Of a stretch of DNA of 64,000 nt, positions 7,995 to 16,427 are shown piece by piece. Below the pieces are notes generated by a model. The model ran no database searches. It saw nothing but the letters and a program-made list of their open reading frames with translations, and had not been told where the DNA came from. Every line of letters begins with the position of its first letter. Positions within the stretch are counted from its first letter, which is position 1. Source of the DNA: CBDCYH01 sp965224105 (GTDB lineage Bacteria; Bacteroidota; Rhodothermia; Rhodothermales; JABDKH01); assembly GCA_965224105.1 (NCBI GenBank), contig CBDCYH010000001.1, forward strand, positions 992,001-1,056,000, given 5' to 3'. The position numbers were made by a program, and so were the translations under genes.

Positions 7995-9272
7995 CTAGTT
8001 TAGTAGCTGCAGTAGTCTGCGCTTGTTGTTTGCGTAGCTCAGCGCAGTCTCTGCGGTGATATCCCCTAGCTCCACTAGCCGGTGAAGATCTTGTTCAAGG
8101 GTGATTTGGCCTTGATCTCCTCCAGCCCACATCATCTGATACAATTCGTTGACGTTGCCATTCTTGATAGCTGCCCGAGCAGCGGTAGTCATCCACATGA
8201 CTTCCTTGGCGAGAACTCGGCCGCCACCAACTGAAGGAAGGAGTTTCTGCGATACTATGCACCGCAGCACATCTGCCAGCCTGTGCCTGATTCGATCCTG
8301 TTCGACAGACGGGTATTCCGCCACAACACGATCAATCGTTTCAGGAGCGCTACCAGTATGTAACGTAGAAAATACTTTATGTCCGGTATCTGCCATCTCC
8401 ATCGCGGTGGAAATAGATTCGGCATCCCGCATCTCACCAACGATTACGATGTCCGGATCCTGTCGCAGTGCCTGAACCATGCCATCTACATAACTTCCCA
8501 CATCCGCACCAACCTCGCGGTGCCGAACGATGCACTTCTTGGACGTGTGGATGTATTCAATCGGCTGCGCAATCAGGATTATTTGCGCCTCGATGTCCTC
8601 GTTGTTGGCGTTGACGATCGCGTCGAGGGTGGTAGATTTACCTGAGCCCGTAACGCCGGTTATCAGAGTGAGTCCATCCCTGAGATACCGGAACATCAAA
8701 CCCCTTTCGATGAGGGGATGAAAACCTAACGAGCGGAGCGGTCGTGGTTGCCAGGCGAGCATACGTTGCGACATTGCAAGCTCTTTGTTGTCCACGTAGA
8801 CCGTGGTCCTGAACCTACGTGCCGGCTGGTCTCCCTCTGTCTCAAGCGACGAACCGTAGTCGACCGCCATTTTGTCCGTGAGCCTTTTGAGCTGATACGG
8901 CTGAAGCAGGTTGAGAATGATGAGGTTCGTTTCCTCGACCTCGTACAAACCCATTTCTTTGTCCGGACGCTTTAGACCGTCTGTCCGGTACCAGATCATT
9001 CCGTTGCAGGACTCGCCACCCATGTCAAGGTCGGATGCGTCGAGCTCGACCATCTTGTCTACAAAGCGGTCGAAAAGGTCCTGCCCTTCCTTCCTTTGTT
9101 CAAGGCTGAGCTTGTCCAGCTGGGCTGCGAGCCAGAGGAATTTCCGTTCGCCCTGAAGTTGTGGCGGAAGATCCGCTACAATCTTTCTGAACGATTCGGG
9201 CAGTGGTGGAATGGGAGATCCCGAGACCTGGGTGAGGCCGTTGTTTTCGACAAGTCTGTTTTCTATTTCCAT
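7995..9272 (-). CDS. PilT-like pilus retraction ATPase
   Basis: A 425-residue cytoplasmic hexameric ATPase of the secretion ATPase family. It has Walker A GVTGSGKST, an Asp-box-like region AQPIEYIHTSKK, the Walker B region LRQDPDIVIVGEMRD, and the His box DTGHKVFSTLHTG. The segment AARAAIKNGNVNELYQM followed by GQITLEQDL corresponds to the PilT C-terminal AIRNLIRE region and the following 'M.t.eqsL', which separates PilT-like retraction motors from PilB. The N-terminal 130 residues form the usual regulatory domain. It lies 9 bases upstream of the PilM-PilN fusion. Together with PilB it predicts a dynamic, retractable fibre. Confidence 0.85.
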   Translation of the reverse strand: MEIENRLVENNGLTQVSGSPIPPLPESFRKIVADLPPQLQGERKFLWLAAQLDKLSLEQRKEGQDLFDRFVDKMVELDASDLDMGGESCNGMIWYRTDGLKRPDKEMGLYEVEETNLIILNLLQPYQLKRLTDKMAVDYGSSLETEGDQPARRFRTTVYVDNKELAMSQRMLAWQPRPLRSLGFHPLIERGLMFRYLRDGLTLITGVTGSGKSTTLDAIVNANNEDIEAQIILIAQPIEYIHTSKKCIVRHREVGADVGSYVDGMVQALRQDPDIVIVGEMRDAESISTAMEMADTGHKVFSTLHTGSAPETIDRVVAEYPSVEQDRIRHRLADVLRCIVSQKLLPSVGGGRVLAKEVMWMTTAARAAIKNGNVNELYQMMWAGGDQGQITLEQDLHRLVELGDITAETALSYANNKRRLLQLLN

Positions 9273-9289
9273 TCCACCATACTTTTATT

Positions 9290-10546
9290 CTACCATTCAG
9301 CCCACGCGATGAGTTTTACATCGCTGGGGATGTCTACGAGCAGGTCATCTGGTATTCCTGCCTTGGATACCTCCGAATATCGAATCACCAATCCACCGTT
9401 TACGCCGATGTCGGTTTCGCTAGCGATAATACCGCCGAGGACGTTGGATGTCTGCCCACCACCACCGTTGAGTGTTACGGTGTTATTTGACCACAGCTGG
9501 CCTACTACGGCGGAGTTACCGCTAACAGTTATATCTCCATTTGCGTAGTAGCCAATTTTCGTTTTTCCGGCAGCATCAAGATTAGCAGCTGTCCAGGCAT
9601 CCCACTCTGAATCCGGAGCCGTGTGGGCAGGAACAGGTGTTGTGCTTGATGTCACACTGCCCGAAATGTCGATAGAACCGGAAACAACAACCTGCCCATA
9701 GCCAAGCATTGTTACTCCACCCGACATGGTCAAATTTCCATTTACATACAGTACGAACGGATTAGCCTCAGTGCCATAGCCGGCGAAACCCAGTGAAGTT
9801 GCCCAAGCTTGCAAGTCAATAACCCCTGTTAGGCTCGTGTCTGAAGCCGTAGTAAATGTTGATGGAGGTATCGAAGTGTAAGGGGTCGTATCGAAATTCG
9901 GGATGTCGATATACTCGTCTTCGTACATGTTTGCCTCGGAGTCGTTGTAATCGACATTCGGGTCAAACACCGTGTCGATCGCATTCCCAGGATTGATCGT
10001 TCCAGATCCTGATGGCGAATAGGTACCGTATCCCTCGATGTGAATATTGTTACCGTTGGAGGTAAGGTTTCCGTTGGCATGAATGTTTGCGTTAGACGAA
10101 TCATTGGCAGCAAGAATTTCCGCCGATCCGTTGAGCGTGAGATCCAGATCCGAGATAATCGCATATTTGAACGGTCCGGGAATCACATCAGACATATACC
10201 CCTTCCGATACCGCGCTTCCAGGATGTGTTGCGTCACACCGAAAGTGCCGGTCGAGACCACGTCGACTGTGTCTGCATTGAGGGCCGTTACAACGGTCGT
10301 ATACGTGCCTTGCTTGTACGGCACATTGGTGTACCCAAAGGCGGTGGTCGTCCACGTGTCGATGCTGTCGGCAAGCTGGCGCACGGTTGTGTTCATTCCG
10401 GTCGCTGCGGCCTCCCGGGCGAGGACATCGTAGTGATAACCTGCCAGTTCCTCGTCGGCCTTGTTCGTTCCGCGCTGCATTCCAAGTACGAGTACGCCTA
10501 TCGCGAACGTTGCAGCAACTGCTAATATGATTGATGATTGTCCCAT
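9290..10546 (-). CDS. Large pilin-like protein with repetitive beta-rich adhesin-like region
   Basis: 418 residues. It opens with MGQSSIILAVAATFAIGVLVLGM, a hydrophobic helix starting three residues after the initiator as in pilins and PilX-like minor pilins, and continues with a helical spine. From about residue 115 it switches to low-complexity, Gly/Asn/Ser-rich strands with recurring 'NGNLTxSGG ... GSIDISGSV ... NGDITVSGN' units, like the polymer-forming (bactofilin-like) and PilX/PilY-associated repeats. This suggests a minor pilin carrying a beta-helical head. A strong ribosome-binding site (AGGTGAG) precedes the ATG at 10546. A role in adhesion or priming is inferred. Confidence 0.7.
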   Translation of the reverse strand: MGQSSIILAVAATFAIGVLVLGMQRGTNKADEELAGYHYDVLAREAAATGMNTTVRQLADSIDTWTTTAFGYTNVPYKQGTYTTVVTALNADTVDVVSTGTFGVTQHILEARYRKGYMSDVIPGPFKYAIISDLDLTLNGSAEILAANDSSNANIHANGNLTSNGNNIHIEGYGTYSPSGSGTINPGNAIDTVFDPNVDYNDSEANMYEDEYIDIPNFDTTPYTSIPPSTFTTASDTSLTGVIDLQAWATSLGFAGYGTEANPFVLYVNGNLTMSGGVTMLGYGQVVVSGSIDISGSVTSSTTPVPAHTAPDSEWDAWTAANLDAAGKTKIGYYANGDITVSGNSAVVGQLWSNNTVTLNGGGGQTSNVLGGIIASETDIGVNGGLVIRYSEVSKAGIPDDLLVDIPSDVKLIAWAEW

Positions 10547-10564
10547 TACTCACCTCGTGGTGGT

Positions 10565-11149
10565 TTAATAGCGTGTAAGATTGGCTGGGCGGAAGACTTT
10601 ACTCCATCTCGATTGCTCGAAGCCTTCCCCGACGCCTATCGGGGATACCGCTGTGAGTTGTACATTGAGCTGACGTGTTAATCCATACGTCGCGCCTACG
10701 TCCAACGAGTCCGACGTCAGGAGATCGATGCGCATCGACGTAATCATTCCGTTACTCTGGCCAGTAACCGCACCGTCGACTTTGCGCTCTACTCTGTACA
10801 GGGGAACTGCTCCTGTAGATAGATTCGCGGAACCGTCTTCAGTCCATTCGTATCGGAAAATGTGGGGGGCCGGGTCTGCCTGAGCAACGCGGGCCCTAAA
10901 TTGAAAAGCCTTAACCGTTCCCGTCGTGTCCAGGGTATCTATAAGGACACCGCCGTGCGGAACGCCCGAACCAATGTTGGAGAAATCTCTCTCGATTGAT
11001 TCAACAAGCGAAAATAGTCCTGCCTTGGTGGCATAATACTGGGTGCTCTCGATGCTGGCCTTCTGTCCCTTGAGCTGCGAGGCCAGGATGAGGAGAATCA
11101 CCGTGCCGCCTATAATAACACCAGCTATGTGGTCGATTAGTGTTTGCAT
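10565..11149 (-). CDS. Pseudopilin-like protein
   Basis: 194 residues starting MQTLIDHIAGVIIGGTVILLIL, so the hydrophobic helix begins almost at the N-terminus with no basic leader. An amphipathic helix (ATKAGLFSLVESIERDFSNIG) and a small beta-rich domain follow, with a DPAPHIFRYEW strand and a C-terminal strand. This layout matches minor pseudopilins of the GspJ/PilW type. The start codon shares one base with the stop of the preceding gene (TAATG), which implies translational coupling. No classical G/FxxxE prepilin cleavage site is present. Confidence 0.7.
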   Translation of the reverse strand: MQTLIDHIAGVIIGGTVILLILASQLKGQKASIESTQYYATKAGLFSLVESIERDFSNIGSGVPHGGVLIDTLDTTGTVKAFQFRARVAQADPAPHIFRYEWTEDGSANLSTGAVPLYRVERKVDGAVTGQSNGMITSMRIDLLTSDSLDVGATYGLTRQLNVQLTAVSPIGVGEGFEQSRWSKVFRPANLTRY

Positions 11150-11679
11150 TATGGGGTCTTCGTCGATCGCTGATACGTGAATACACGATACATATTCACA
11201 GTCAGCGGGGTGTTAGATGAGCCTACTTTCATGTACGGATTTGATACCGCGACCTCAACGGCCTTGGCGTACGACTTGCCAGATGGGGTGTCGGGGTTGT
11301 CCGGGTCTACGTACTCGACATCGATCGTTATCTGGTACTCGAGCCCGTCTCTATTACGCGTCAACATCATCCCGTCAAAATCATCTATGTCTTCGCACAA
11401 TTGATAATTTGTGCACGCACCCCACTCGGTTGCGTCGGTGGGACTGGTGAGTTGACTTGCTGATGTGACCGCTGGGAAAACTGTAACTTTATTCGTGTCG
11501 GTCCTCGCGTCGAATGCCTTGCTGCCAATATGCTCAAGCACTTCCACTGCGACGCCGGAAAGATCCGTTGCGACTTCGTTAACGACTATCCTTTGCTGGT
11601 TGCCGTTTATGCTGCGCTGCATCGTCAGCCCTACCAGGGCGACAATGGCCATCGCGATAAGTCCGTAAAATGCTTGCAT
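11149..11679 (-). CDS. Pseudopilin-like protein
   Basis: 176 residues starting MQAFYGLIAMAIVALVGLTM, again with a hydrophobic helix directly at the N-terminus. A helix (RIVVNEVATDLSGVAVEVLEHIGSK) and a beta domain follow, containing a cysteine pair (CTNYQLC, spacing five) that could form a disulfide loop. The C-terminal strand ends near YRVFTYQRS. The organisation suits a minor pilin. It lies 3 bases after pilB and overlaps the next pseudopilin by one base. The N-terminal Met-Gln start is shared with that neighbour. Confidence 0.7.
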   Translation of the reverse strand: MQAFYGLIAMAIVALVGLTMQRSINGNQQRIVVNEVATDLSGVAVEVLEHIGSKAFDARTDTNKVTVFPAVTSASQLTSPTDATEWGACTNYQLCEDIDDFDGMMLTRNRDGLEYQITIDVEYVDPDNPDTPSGKSYAKAVEVAVSNPYMKVGSSNTPLTVNMYRVFTYQRSTKTP

Positions 11680-11682
11680 GGT

Positions 11683-13629
11683 TTACTCGTCTGATGCGGT
11701 GACGCGGACGACCTCTTCCACCGATGTGTCGCCGAGGCGCACAACTTCTCGCGCAGACGCAAGGAGCGTCAACATCCCTTCTTTCACTGCCGTGTCCCTG
11801 ATCTTGTCCTCATCCACCGATTCTCCCGAAGACACGATAATATGTCTTATCTGCCGCGTGAAATACAAAGCCTCGGCAATCGCACGACGGCCTTTGTAAC
11901 CCACTCCGCGACAAACCTTACAGCTGGAGCCGTACGTCGGTTTGTAGGTGACTCCGGATTCGATATCCTCAGGGGCGAAACCCAATTCTTCCATTAGTAC
12001 TTTGTCCGGGTCTTTGTCCACGCGCTTACATGCTGGGCAAAGTTTCCGGATGAGTCGCTGAGCGACTATAAGGTTAATTGCGTAAGCGATGAGGAAGGGC
12101 TCAATGTCCATCTTGTACAATCTGCTCACCGCACTGGGAGCGTCGTTGGTGTGCAGTGTTGAAAACGTTAGGTGACCTGTGTTGGCGAGCTTGATCGCGA
12201 GCTCTGCCGTCGGCTTGTCCCTCATCTCCCCTACCATCACAACGTCGGGGTCGTGACGAAGAATAGAGCGCAGTGCTCTGCTCAGGTCCAGGCGTGATCC
12301 CAACTTTATCTGGCGCACATCCGGGATGATATATTCTACCGGATCTTCTACCGTGAGAACGTTGATCTGTGGACGAACCACCTGGTGTAAGGCTGCAACA
12401 AGAGTGGTACTCTTACCCGAGCCGGTAGGCCCGGTCATGATAACCATCCCGTTGGGCTTCTTGATGGCCTTCTGGAAACTGTTCAGTGCTCCCTCCAGCA
12501 ATCCGATTTTTGCCAGATCGTTGAAAACGTTTCTGTCGTCGAGCACACGAATAACAATACTCTCGGATTTTACGTCCCGATTGGAGCTGGCGATTGGTAG
12601 AACGGAAACGCGGTATCGGATCAGGGTATCGTCTACGGTCCGTTGGATGTAGCCGTCCTGTGCCGCCTCGCGCTCAAACCGGTCGATGTTGCCGCATCTG
12701 TCTTTGGCAACCGCAATCATTGCTTCGGGATGTACCTTGCTCTGCGTTTCCCAAAGCTGCAGCTCGCCGTCAATGCGGAAGTGAAATTCGACCTGCTTGT
12801 GCTTGTTGGGGAAGATGTGGATATCCGACGCGCCCATCCGCACTGCTTCCACCAGAGACGCCTCAAAAAGGTTGATGAGAGCGGATCTATTGATCTCGGC
12901 ATCGAGTGCTTCCTGGTCAACTAGCTGGCCAGTGCCATCTTCGTACGTAGCGCCAATATCGAATGCTTCAGTCGAACGATCTTCTCGTACACGCTCAAGA
13001 AATTCGTTCCTTTTCGGATAGACCTGCTCGACTGCATCGTCGAGGTATTTCGGGGGTGCGTAGCGGAGTTCGACAGATCCAACTCCCAACTCCTGGCTCA
13101 ATTCCATTACCGCCGGATGCGACGGGTCTTGAGAACCAAGGATCAACTTGGGTACTTCCCTGCCCGGGTCAACTTCAAAACGGACCGGGATGATCTCGTG
13201 ATACATAAAGAGATCACGCTGATCCTGCGTCAACTCATCAACTACCCGCTTCGCAAACTTGATGTCCGGCCGCGCGTCCGGTTCGAGCTCGGCGAAGGCG
13301 TAAGTGCGAGCGACTTCTTTGAAGATTGCCTCACGCTTCACGTCCGGAAGCTTTGCAATTACGCGCCAGAGACTTCCTTTCTCACCTGACTTTTTCCATT
13401 CAGTCAGACCAAGACGCACCTGATGCTGGGTAAGGACATCCCTGTCCAACAACCGCCGCGTGATGCGGTCCGGGATGCTGTCCAGGATGTTTGCCCCGGG
13501 CAAAATCTCGGAGTCTGCCTCCTCGTGTAGAGGCCCTCCCTTGGAAGCAACCTGTGACTCTATCAAGGCATAGGTTGGATCCAGTGTCGTTACCGACTCG
13601 CCGTTGATATTTCCAGCTTCGTGTGACAA
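11683..13629 (-). CDS. pilB: PilB/GspE-type pilus assembly ATPase
   Basis: A 648-residue extension motor. The N-terminal GspE/MshEN domain (about 40-200, DRDVLTQHQVRLGL) is followed by the ATPase core with Walker A GPTGSGKST, the Asp-box region VEDPVEYIIPDVRQ, Walker B LRHDPDVVMVGEMRD and His box NTGHLTFSTLHTND. The zinc tetracysteine motif typical of PilB/GspE is present as CPACK ... CKVCRG, and YKGRRAIAEAL is the usual C-terminal signature. The length is slightly above the family norm of 560-600. The start is a TTG at 13629, one base beyond the pilC stop codon, implying tight coupling. Confidence 0.95.
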   Translation of the reverse strand: MSHEAGNINGESVTTLDPTYALIESQVASKGGPLHEEADSEILPGANILDSIPDRITRRLLDRDVLTQHQVRLGLTEWKKSGEKGSLWRVIAKLPDVKREAIFKEVARTYAFAELEPDARPDIKFAKRVVDELTQDQRDLFMYHEIIPVRFEVDPGREVPKLILGSQDPSHPAVMELSQELGVGSVELRYAPPKYLDDAVEQVYPKRNEFLERVREDRSTEAFDIGATYEDGTGQLVDQEALDAEINRSALINLFEASLVEAVRMGASDIHIFPNKHKQVEFHFRIDGELQLWETQSKVHPEAMIAVAKDRCGNIDRFEREAAQDGYIQRTVDDTLIRYRVSVLPIASSNRDVKSESIVIRVLDDRNVFNDLAKIGLLEGALNSFQKAIKKPNGMVIMTGPTGSGKSTTLVAALHQVVRPQINVLTVEDPVEYIIPDVRQIKLGSRLDLSRALRSILRHDPDVVMVGEMRDKPTAELAIKLANTGHLTFSTLHTNDAPSAVSRLYKMDIEPFLIAYAINLIVAQRLIRKLCPACKRVDKDPDKVLMEELGFAPEDIESGVTYKPTYGSSCKVCRGVGYKGRRAIAEALYFTRQIRHIIVSSGESVDEDKIRDTAVKEGMLTLLASAREVVRLGDTSVEEVVRVTASDE

Positions 13630-13630
13630 A

Positions 13631-14986
13631 TTATCGGGTGAACATAATGTCTGATGCTGTCGGTTGTATAAGCGCAGTTTCTGCAGTGATAACGGTCAGC
13701 AAACCGACGATTATTGAAATAACAATTGCAACTGCCGTTTTAATCGTTTCAACGGCGGTTTGCATTTTCAGTGTCGTTTCTTTTTCGTAGAACTCGGCCA
13801 TTTCATCAGCACTCTCGCGGACTGAACCCGTCTCGGCACCAGACCGAAATCGAGCGATAAGCATGGGCAAGAATACACCGGATGCTTCCATGGAACGGAC
13901 CAGATCCGTGCCTTTGGCCATCATCATGGGCAGAGTGATGGTTTTCACCTGATGCTCCATGTATGTATTGCCGGTCGCCTCTGCGGCAATCTTCATCACC
14001 TCGTTGTTTTCGCTAGAGCCCGAATAAAGGACGCCGAATACGCGGCAAAATATTTCCAGGTTGAGCTTGTGCAACAGATCTCCCAGATAGGGGACCTTCA
14101 GCATATATTTGTGCATCTTCATGCGACCGTTAACCGTGCGGCCGAAGTACATATACAAGGCCATGCCAATCATGCCGAATAAAATCAACAGCCACCACCA
14201 ATTCGCGTTCATCCAGCCAGCAAATGCCAAAGACCAGCGTGTCAGGGGTGGCAGTTTAATGTTGTAATCGAGGAAGAGCCCCGCCATCTGCGGGATGATG
14301 TACGCGATAAACCAGATAAATGCCAGTATGCTGGCAAGTAGTGTAATGGCCGGGGTGATCATCGCACTCCGCACACTTTTTCTGAATTCATCTTTTCGCT
14401 CGAGGTACTTCGCTGTTGCCTCGAACATCTCAGCCATGTTACCGGAGGCTGACGCCAGTCCGAGCATGTAGGCTGTAAATTTTCCCAGCACGTGCTGGTG
14501 TTTCATAAACGCCTGTTGCGGATCGATTCCGCTCTTGAGGTCGCTGCTTAGATCGCGGATGACTTGCCGGAGCGGAGCGCTACGTGTATCAGTTATCAGG
14601 AGTGCAAGAATCTCGTCGAAGGGCAGTTTCCTTCGAAGCATGTTTGCCGAAAGGCGTACAAACATGACGAGGTCGGTTGAAGAGGGCTTGCGCTGAATTC
14701 GGAACGCTTTTTTGCGGACGCTCAGGACGTCTAAGCCCAGACGTTCAAGCGCATAGGTTACTTCTTCTGCCGTGAAGGCTTTTTGCTCGCCTTTCACGAC
14801 CTGCCCGCCCGGATGACGGACTTTGTATTTATAGGTGAAGCGTTCCTCTAGCTGGTCGGGATCGAACTGGTGCTTGTCAGAAAGCACGGTGATCCTTTTA
14901 GATGCGGCCCTGCGGTTTGGTGCATAAACACTACCCCGAATGGCCTCGCCAGCTACACTCACGCCGCTGAATCGAAATTCGCGCAT
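13631..14986 (-). CDS. pilC: PilC/GspF inner-membrane platform protein
   Basis: 451 residues. The two GspF repeats are visible: MFVRLSANMLRRKLPFDEIL opens the first, and LEIFCRVFGVLYSGSSENNE the second. Each ends in membrane helices (ITLLASILAFIWFIAYIIPQ; WWLLILFGMIGMALYMYFG; a last helix near AVAIVISIIVGLLTVI). The sequence RFRSGAETGSV matches the conserved 'm..iGEetG.l' of GspF with a changed Ile. An N-terminal extension of about 90 residues (FTYKYKVRHPGGQVVKG...) is the usual cytoplasmic entry segment. The protein is the platform on which PilB and PilT act. Confidence 0.93.
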   Translation of the reverse strand: MREFRFSGVSVAGEAIRGSVYAPNRRAASKRITVLSDKHQFDPDQLEERFTYKYKVRHPGGQVVKGEQKAFTAEEVTYALERLGLDVLSVRKKAFRIQRKPSSTDLVMFVRLSANMLRRKLPFDEILALLITDTRSAPLRQVIRDLSSDLKSGIDPQQAFMKHQHVLGKFTAYMLGLASASGNMAEMFEATAKYLERKDEFRKSVRSAMITPAITLLASILAFIWFIAYIIPQMAGLFLDYNIKLPPLTRWSLAFAGWMNANWWWLLILFGMIGMALYMYFGRTVNGRMKMHKYMLKVPYLGDLLHKLNLEIFCRVFGVLYSGSSENNEVMKIAAEATGNTYMEHQVKTITLPMMMAKGTDLVRSMEASGVFLPMLIARFRSGAETGSVRESADEMAEFYEKETTLKMQTAVETIKTAVAIVISIIVGLLTVITAETALIQPTASDIMFTR

Positions 14987-15007
14987 GACGGTGCGGTTTG
15001 AAATCGC

Positions 15008-15051
15008 ATTGCAGACACCGCCACCGTACTTGGCGGCGACGGTATCGCAAT
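15008..15051 (-). other. Stable hairpin between the major pilin and pilC
   Basis: On the minus strand ATTGCGATACCGTCGCCGCC (15051-15032) pairs with GGTGGCGGTGTCTGCAAT (15025-15008), with small bulges and a six-base loop. No T-run follows, so it is not a simple terminator. It starts 16 bases after the pilin stop codon. Such a hairpin can protect the pilin message from 3' decay or attenuate transcription into downstream genes. Confidence 0.6.
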
Positions 15052-15066
15052 ACGGGGTGTGTTAGC

Positions 15067-15522
15067 TTACGGGCAGGCTGCTGGCATTGCCGTTGCCGTG
15101 CCGAGAATCACGTTCTGAGACGTGATCGTAGTATCCGAGATACCGGTCACTACGATTTCGGCAGAATTACCCTTCAATGCGTTGTAACCGCAAATAGTTA
15201 GGTTGGCCGCTGAAGCCGCGATCCGGAAATCTCCATTCAGGTTACTATATGTTCCACCGCTCTCCTGGTAACCCAGATCAGTCAGGTTCGCTCCAGTATA
15301 GTTGGCAACCGCCTGTTTTGCGGCTCCTTCAGCCTGTCCGCCAAATGGTGCCGGCTTTTGCTTCCATGCCTGTGCATCAGATGCAATTCGGACCATGTCC
15401 TGAATGACCGCATCGGAGTTTGACTTGATTGAGTTCTCATTGAAAGCACGAATGCCAACGATGATTGCGAGTCCGACAATAACAGTTGCCAAAACAAGCA
15501 GAATGAGTTGTTGCTGTCCCAT
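15067..15522 (-). CDS. Probable major pilin-like subunit, short MG leader
   Basis: 151 residues starting MGQQQLILLVLATVIVGLAI, a single hydrophobic helix that begins at residue 5. A helical spine (SIKSNSDAVIQDMVRIASDAQ) and a small beta-rich domain with a Cys near each end (ICGYNALKG; final AACP) follow, resembling a pilin with a C-terminal disulfide loop. The charged leader and the Glu5 of canonical type IV pilins are missing; at most Met-Gly would be removed. It is the first gene of the operon, has an AAGGA ribosome-binding site, and is followed by a hairpin, all fitting high expression. Fibre formation is inferred. Confidence 0.75.
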   Translation of the reverse strand: MGQQQLILLVLATVIVGLAIIVGIRAFNENSIKSNSDAVIQDMVRIASDAQAWKQKPAPFGGQAEGAAKQAVANYTGANLTDLGYQESGGTYSNLNGDFRIAASAANLTICGYNALKGNSAEIVVTGISDTTITSQNVILGTATAMPAACP

Positions 15523-15711
15523 TATTCCTTATTAGTTTCTTTATTGAAATGCTTGGATCTCGCAGAGTGCGAGCAGTCGACAACTACATTCGAAAGGGGC
15601 ACATCAACAGTCGGGTGATATCCGCCGAATAAGCGAATTTAAGTCGACCAGTGGGGGCCTGAATCTGTCGGGTAATCAACAATAACGCACCAGAAATACA
15701 GATTCCCTGTA

Positions 15712-15761
15712 CTATTGGCACGACCACGTTACTCCTTTGGCGCACGGACTTGCGCCAATAG
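15712..15761. promoter_or_regulatory. Overlapping inverted repeats upstream of the pilus operon
   Basis: TTGGCGCA (15737-15744) and TGCGCCAA (15751-15758) form a perfect 8-bp inverted repeat around six bases. CTATTGGC (15712-15719) and GCCAATAG (15754-15761) form a second perfect 8-bp repeat that shares the right arm, so the two stems are mutually exclusive. The element lies about 190 bases before the pilin start and has no T-run. It could be a dimeric operator or a switching leader structure; which is unknown. Confidence 0.55.
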
Positions 15762-15772
15762 AATTGGAGCTT

Positions 15773-15807
15773 TTCAGGTCCGAAAAAACAAGGGTTTCCG
15801 GCCTGAA
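15773..15807 (-). terminator. Hairpin directly after the PAS/phosphotransfer gene
   Basis: TTCAGGCCGGAAA and TTTTTTCGGACCTGAA (minus-strand reading) pair imperfectly with one bulge, starting right after the stop codon at 15808. A strong T-run is lacking after the stem, so termination may be partial. Confidence 0.4.
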
Positions 15808-16368
15808 TTAGGCCTTTAGCTGCCTGGCCAACTCGCGCAGACGGACAGCGCTCTCCTTGATATATCCAATGAATTCTGCTTGAGATTCCTCGGCCTCCTC
15901 GGCAAGGATATCAGCAAAGCCCAGGATCGACGCAATCGGATTCTGGAGGTCATGGTGAAGGCGCGCATCCCGCTCGGTCGGAGTCCTGGCGTCCACCTTC
16001 TGGCCAAGGATCATCAGCCACCCAAAAGCTCCCTCCGGCATCACGCGGCACCACCTACACTCGATTTCCACGTTTTTGCCATTAACAGTCGTGCAGGAGG
16101 CAATTTCAGCTTTCCCCTCCTGATCTTCGATCGATTCAAACCAATCGTTGCCGGATTCGCTCTTCAATAAAGAGAAGATAGATGCACCAACCAGAGGCCC
16201 GCTTCCACCAAGGAGTTCCACAGCACGAGCGTTCGCGCACGCTATGACACCGCATGCATCTACCACCAGGGCACCATTTGAGATATTCTCCAAAAGAGCC
16301 AAAAAGCGGTCGTCGCTGTTTCTTTGAGGGGGGCGACCCACGGGCCGCTGTCGAGCAGGTGCGTTCAC
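15808..16368 (-). CDS. PAS domain plus histidine-phosphoacceptor domain, no ATPase
   Basis: 186 residues. A PAS domain occupies about 25-130 (LLENISNGALVVDACGVIACANARAVELLG is its typical opening). It is followed by an H-box helix, HHDLQNPIASILGFADIL (about 140-157), the equivalent of HELRTPL in kinases, and a second DHp helix ending at residue 186. The HATPase_c domain (N, G1, F, G2 boxes) is absent and a stop follows at 15808, so the protein cannot phosphorylate itself. It could be phosphorylated in trans or act as a dimeric sensor. The GTG start at 16368 follows a strong AGGAAGGA site. The gene lies just upstream of the pilus operon on the same strand. Confidence 0.8.
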   Translation of the reverse strand: MNAPARQRPVGRPPQRNSDDRFLALLENISNGALVVDACGVIACANARAVELLGGSGPLVGASIFSLLKSESGNDWFESIEDQEGKAEIASCTTVNGKNVEIECRWCRVMPEGAFGWLMILGQKVDARTPTERDARLHHDLQNPIASILGFADILAEEAEESQAEFIGYIKESAVRLRELARQLKA

Positions 16369-16427
16369 AAATCCTTCCTTTGGTGCCCTTTTTATCGACG
16401 GACCAAACCAGAACTCAACAATGGATC

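Noticed and set aside
15737..15754. Sigma-54 promoter (TGGC...TTGC) before the pilin operon
   Set aside because: GG and GC are 11 bases apart instead of 10, and the symmetry is better explained by an inverted repeat.
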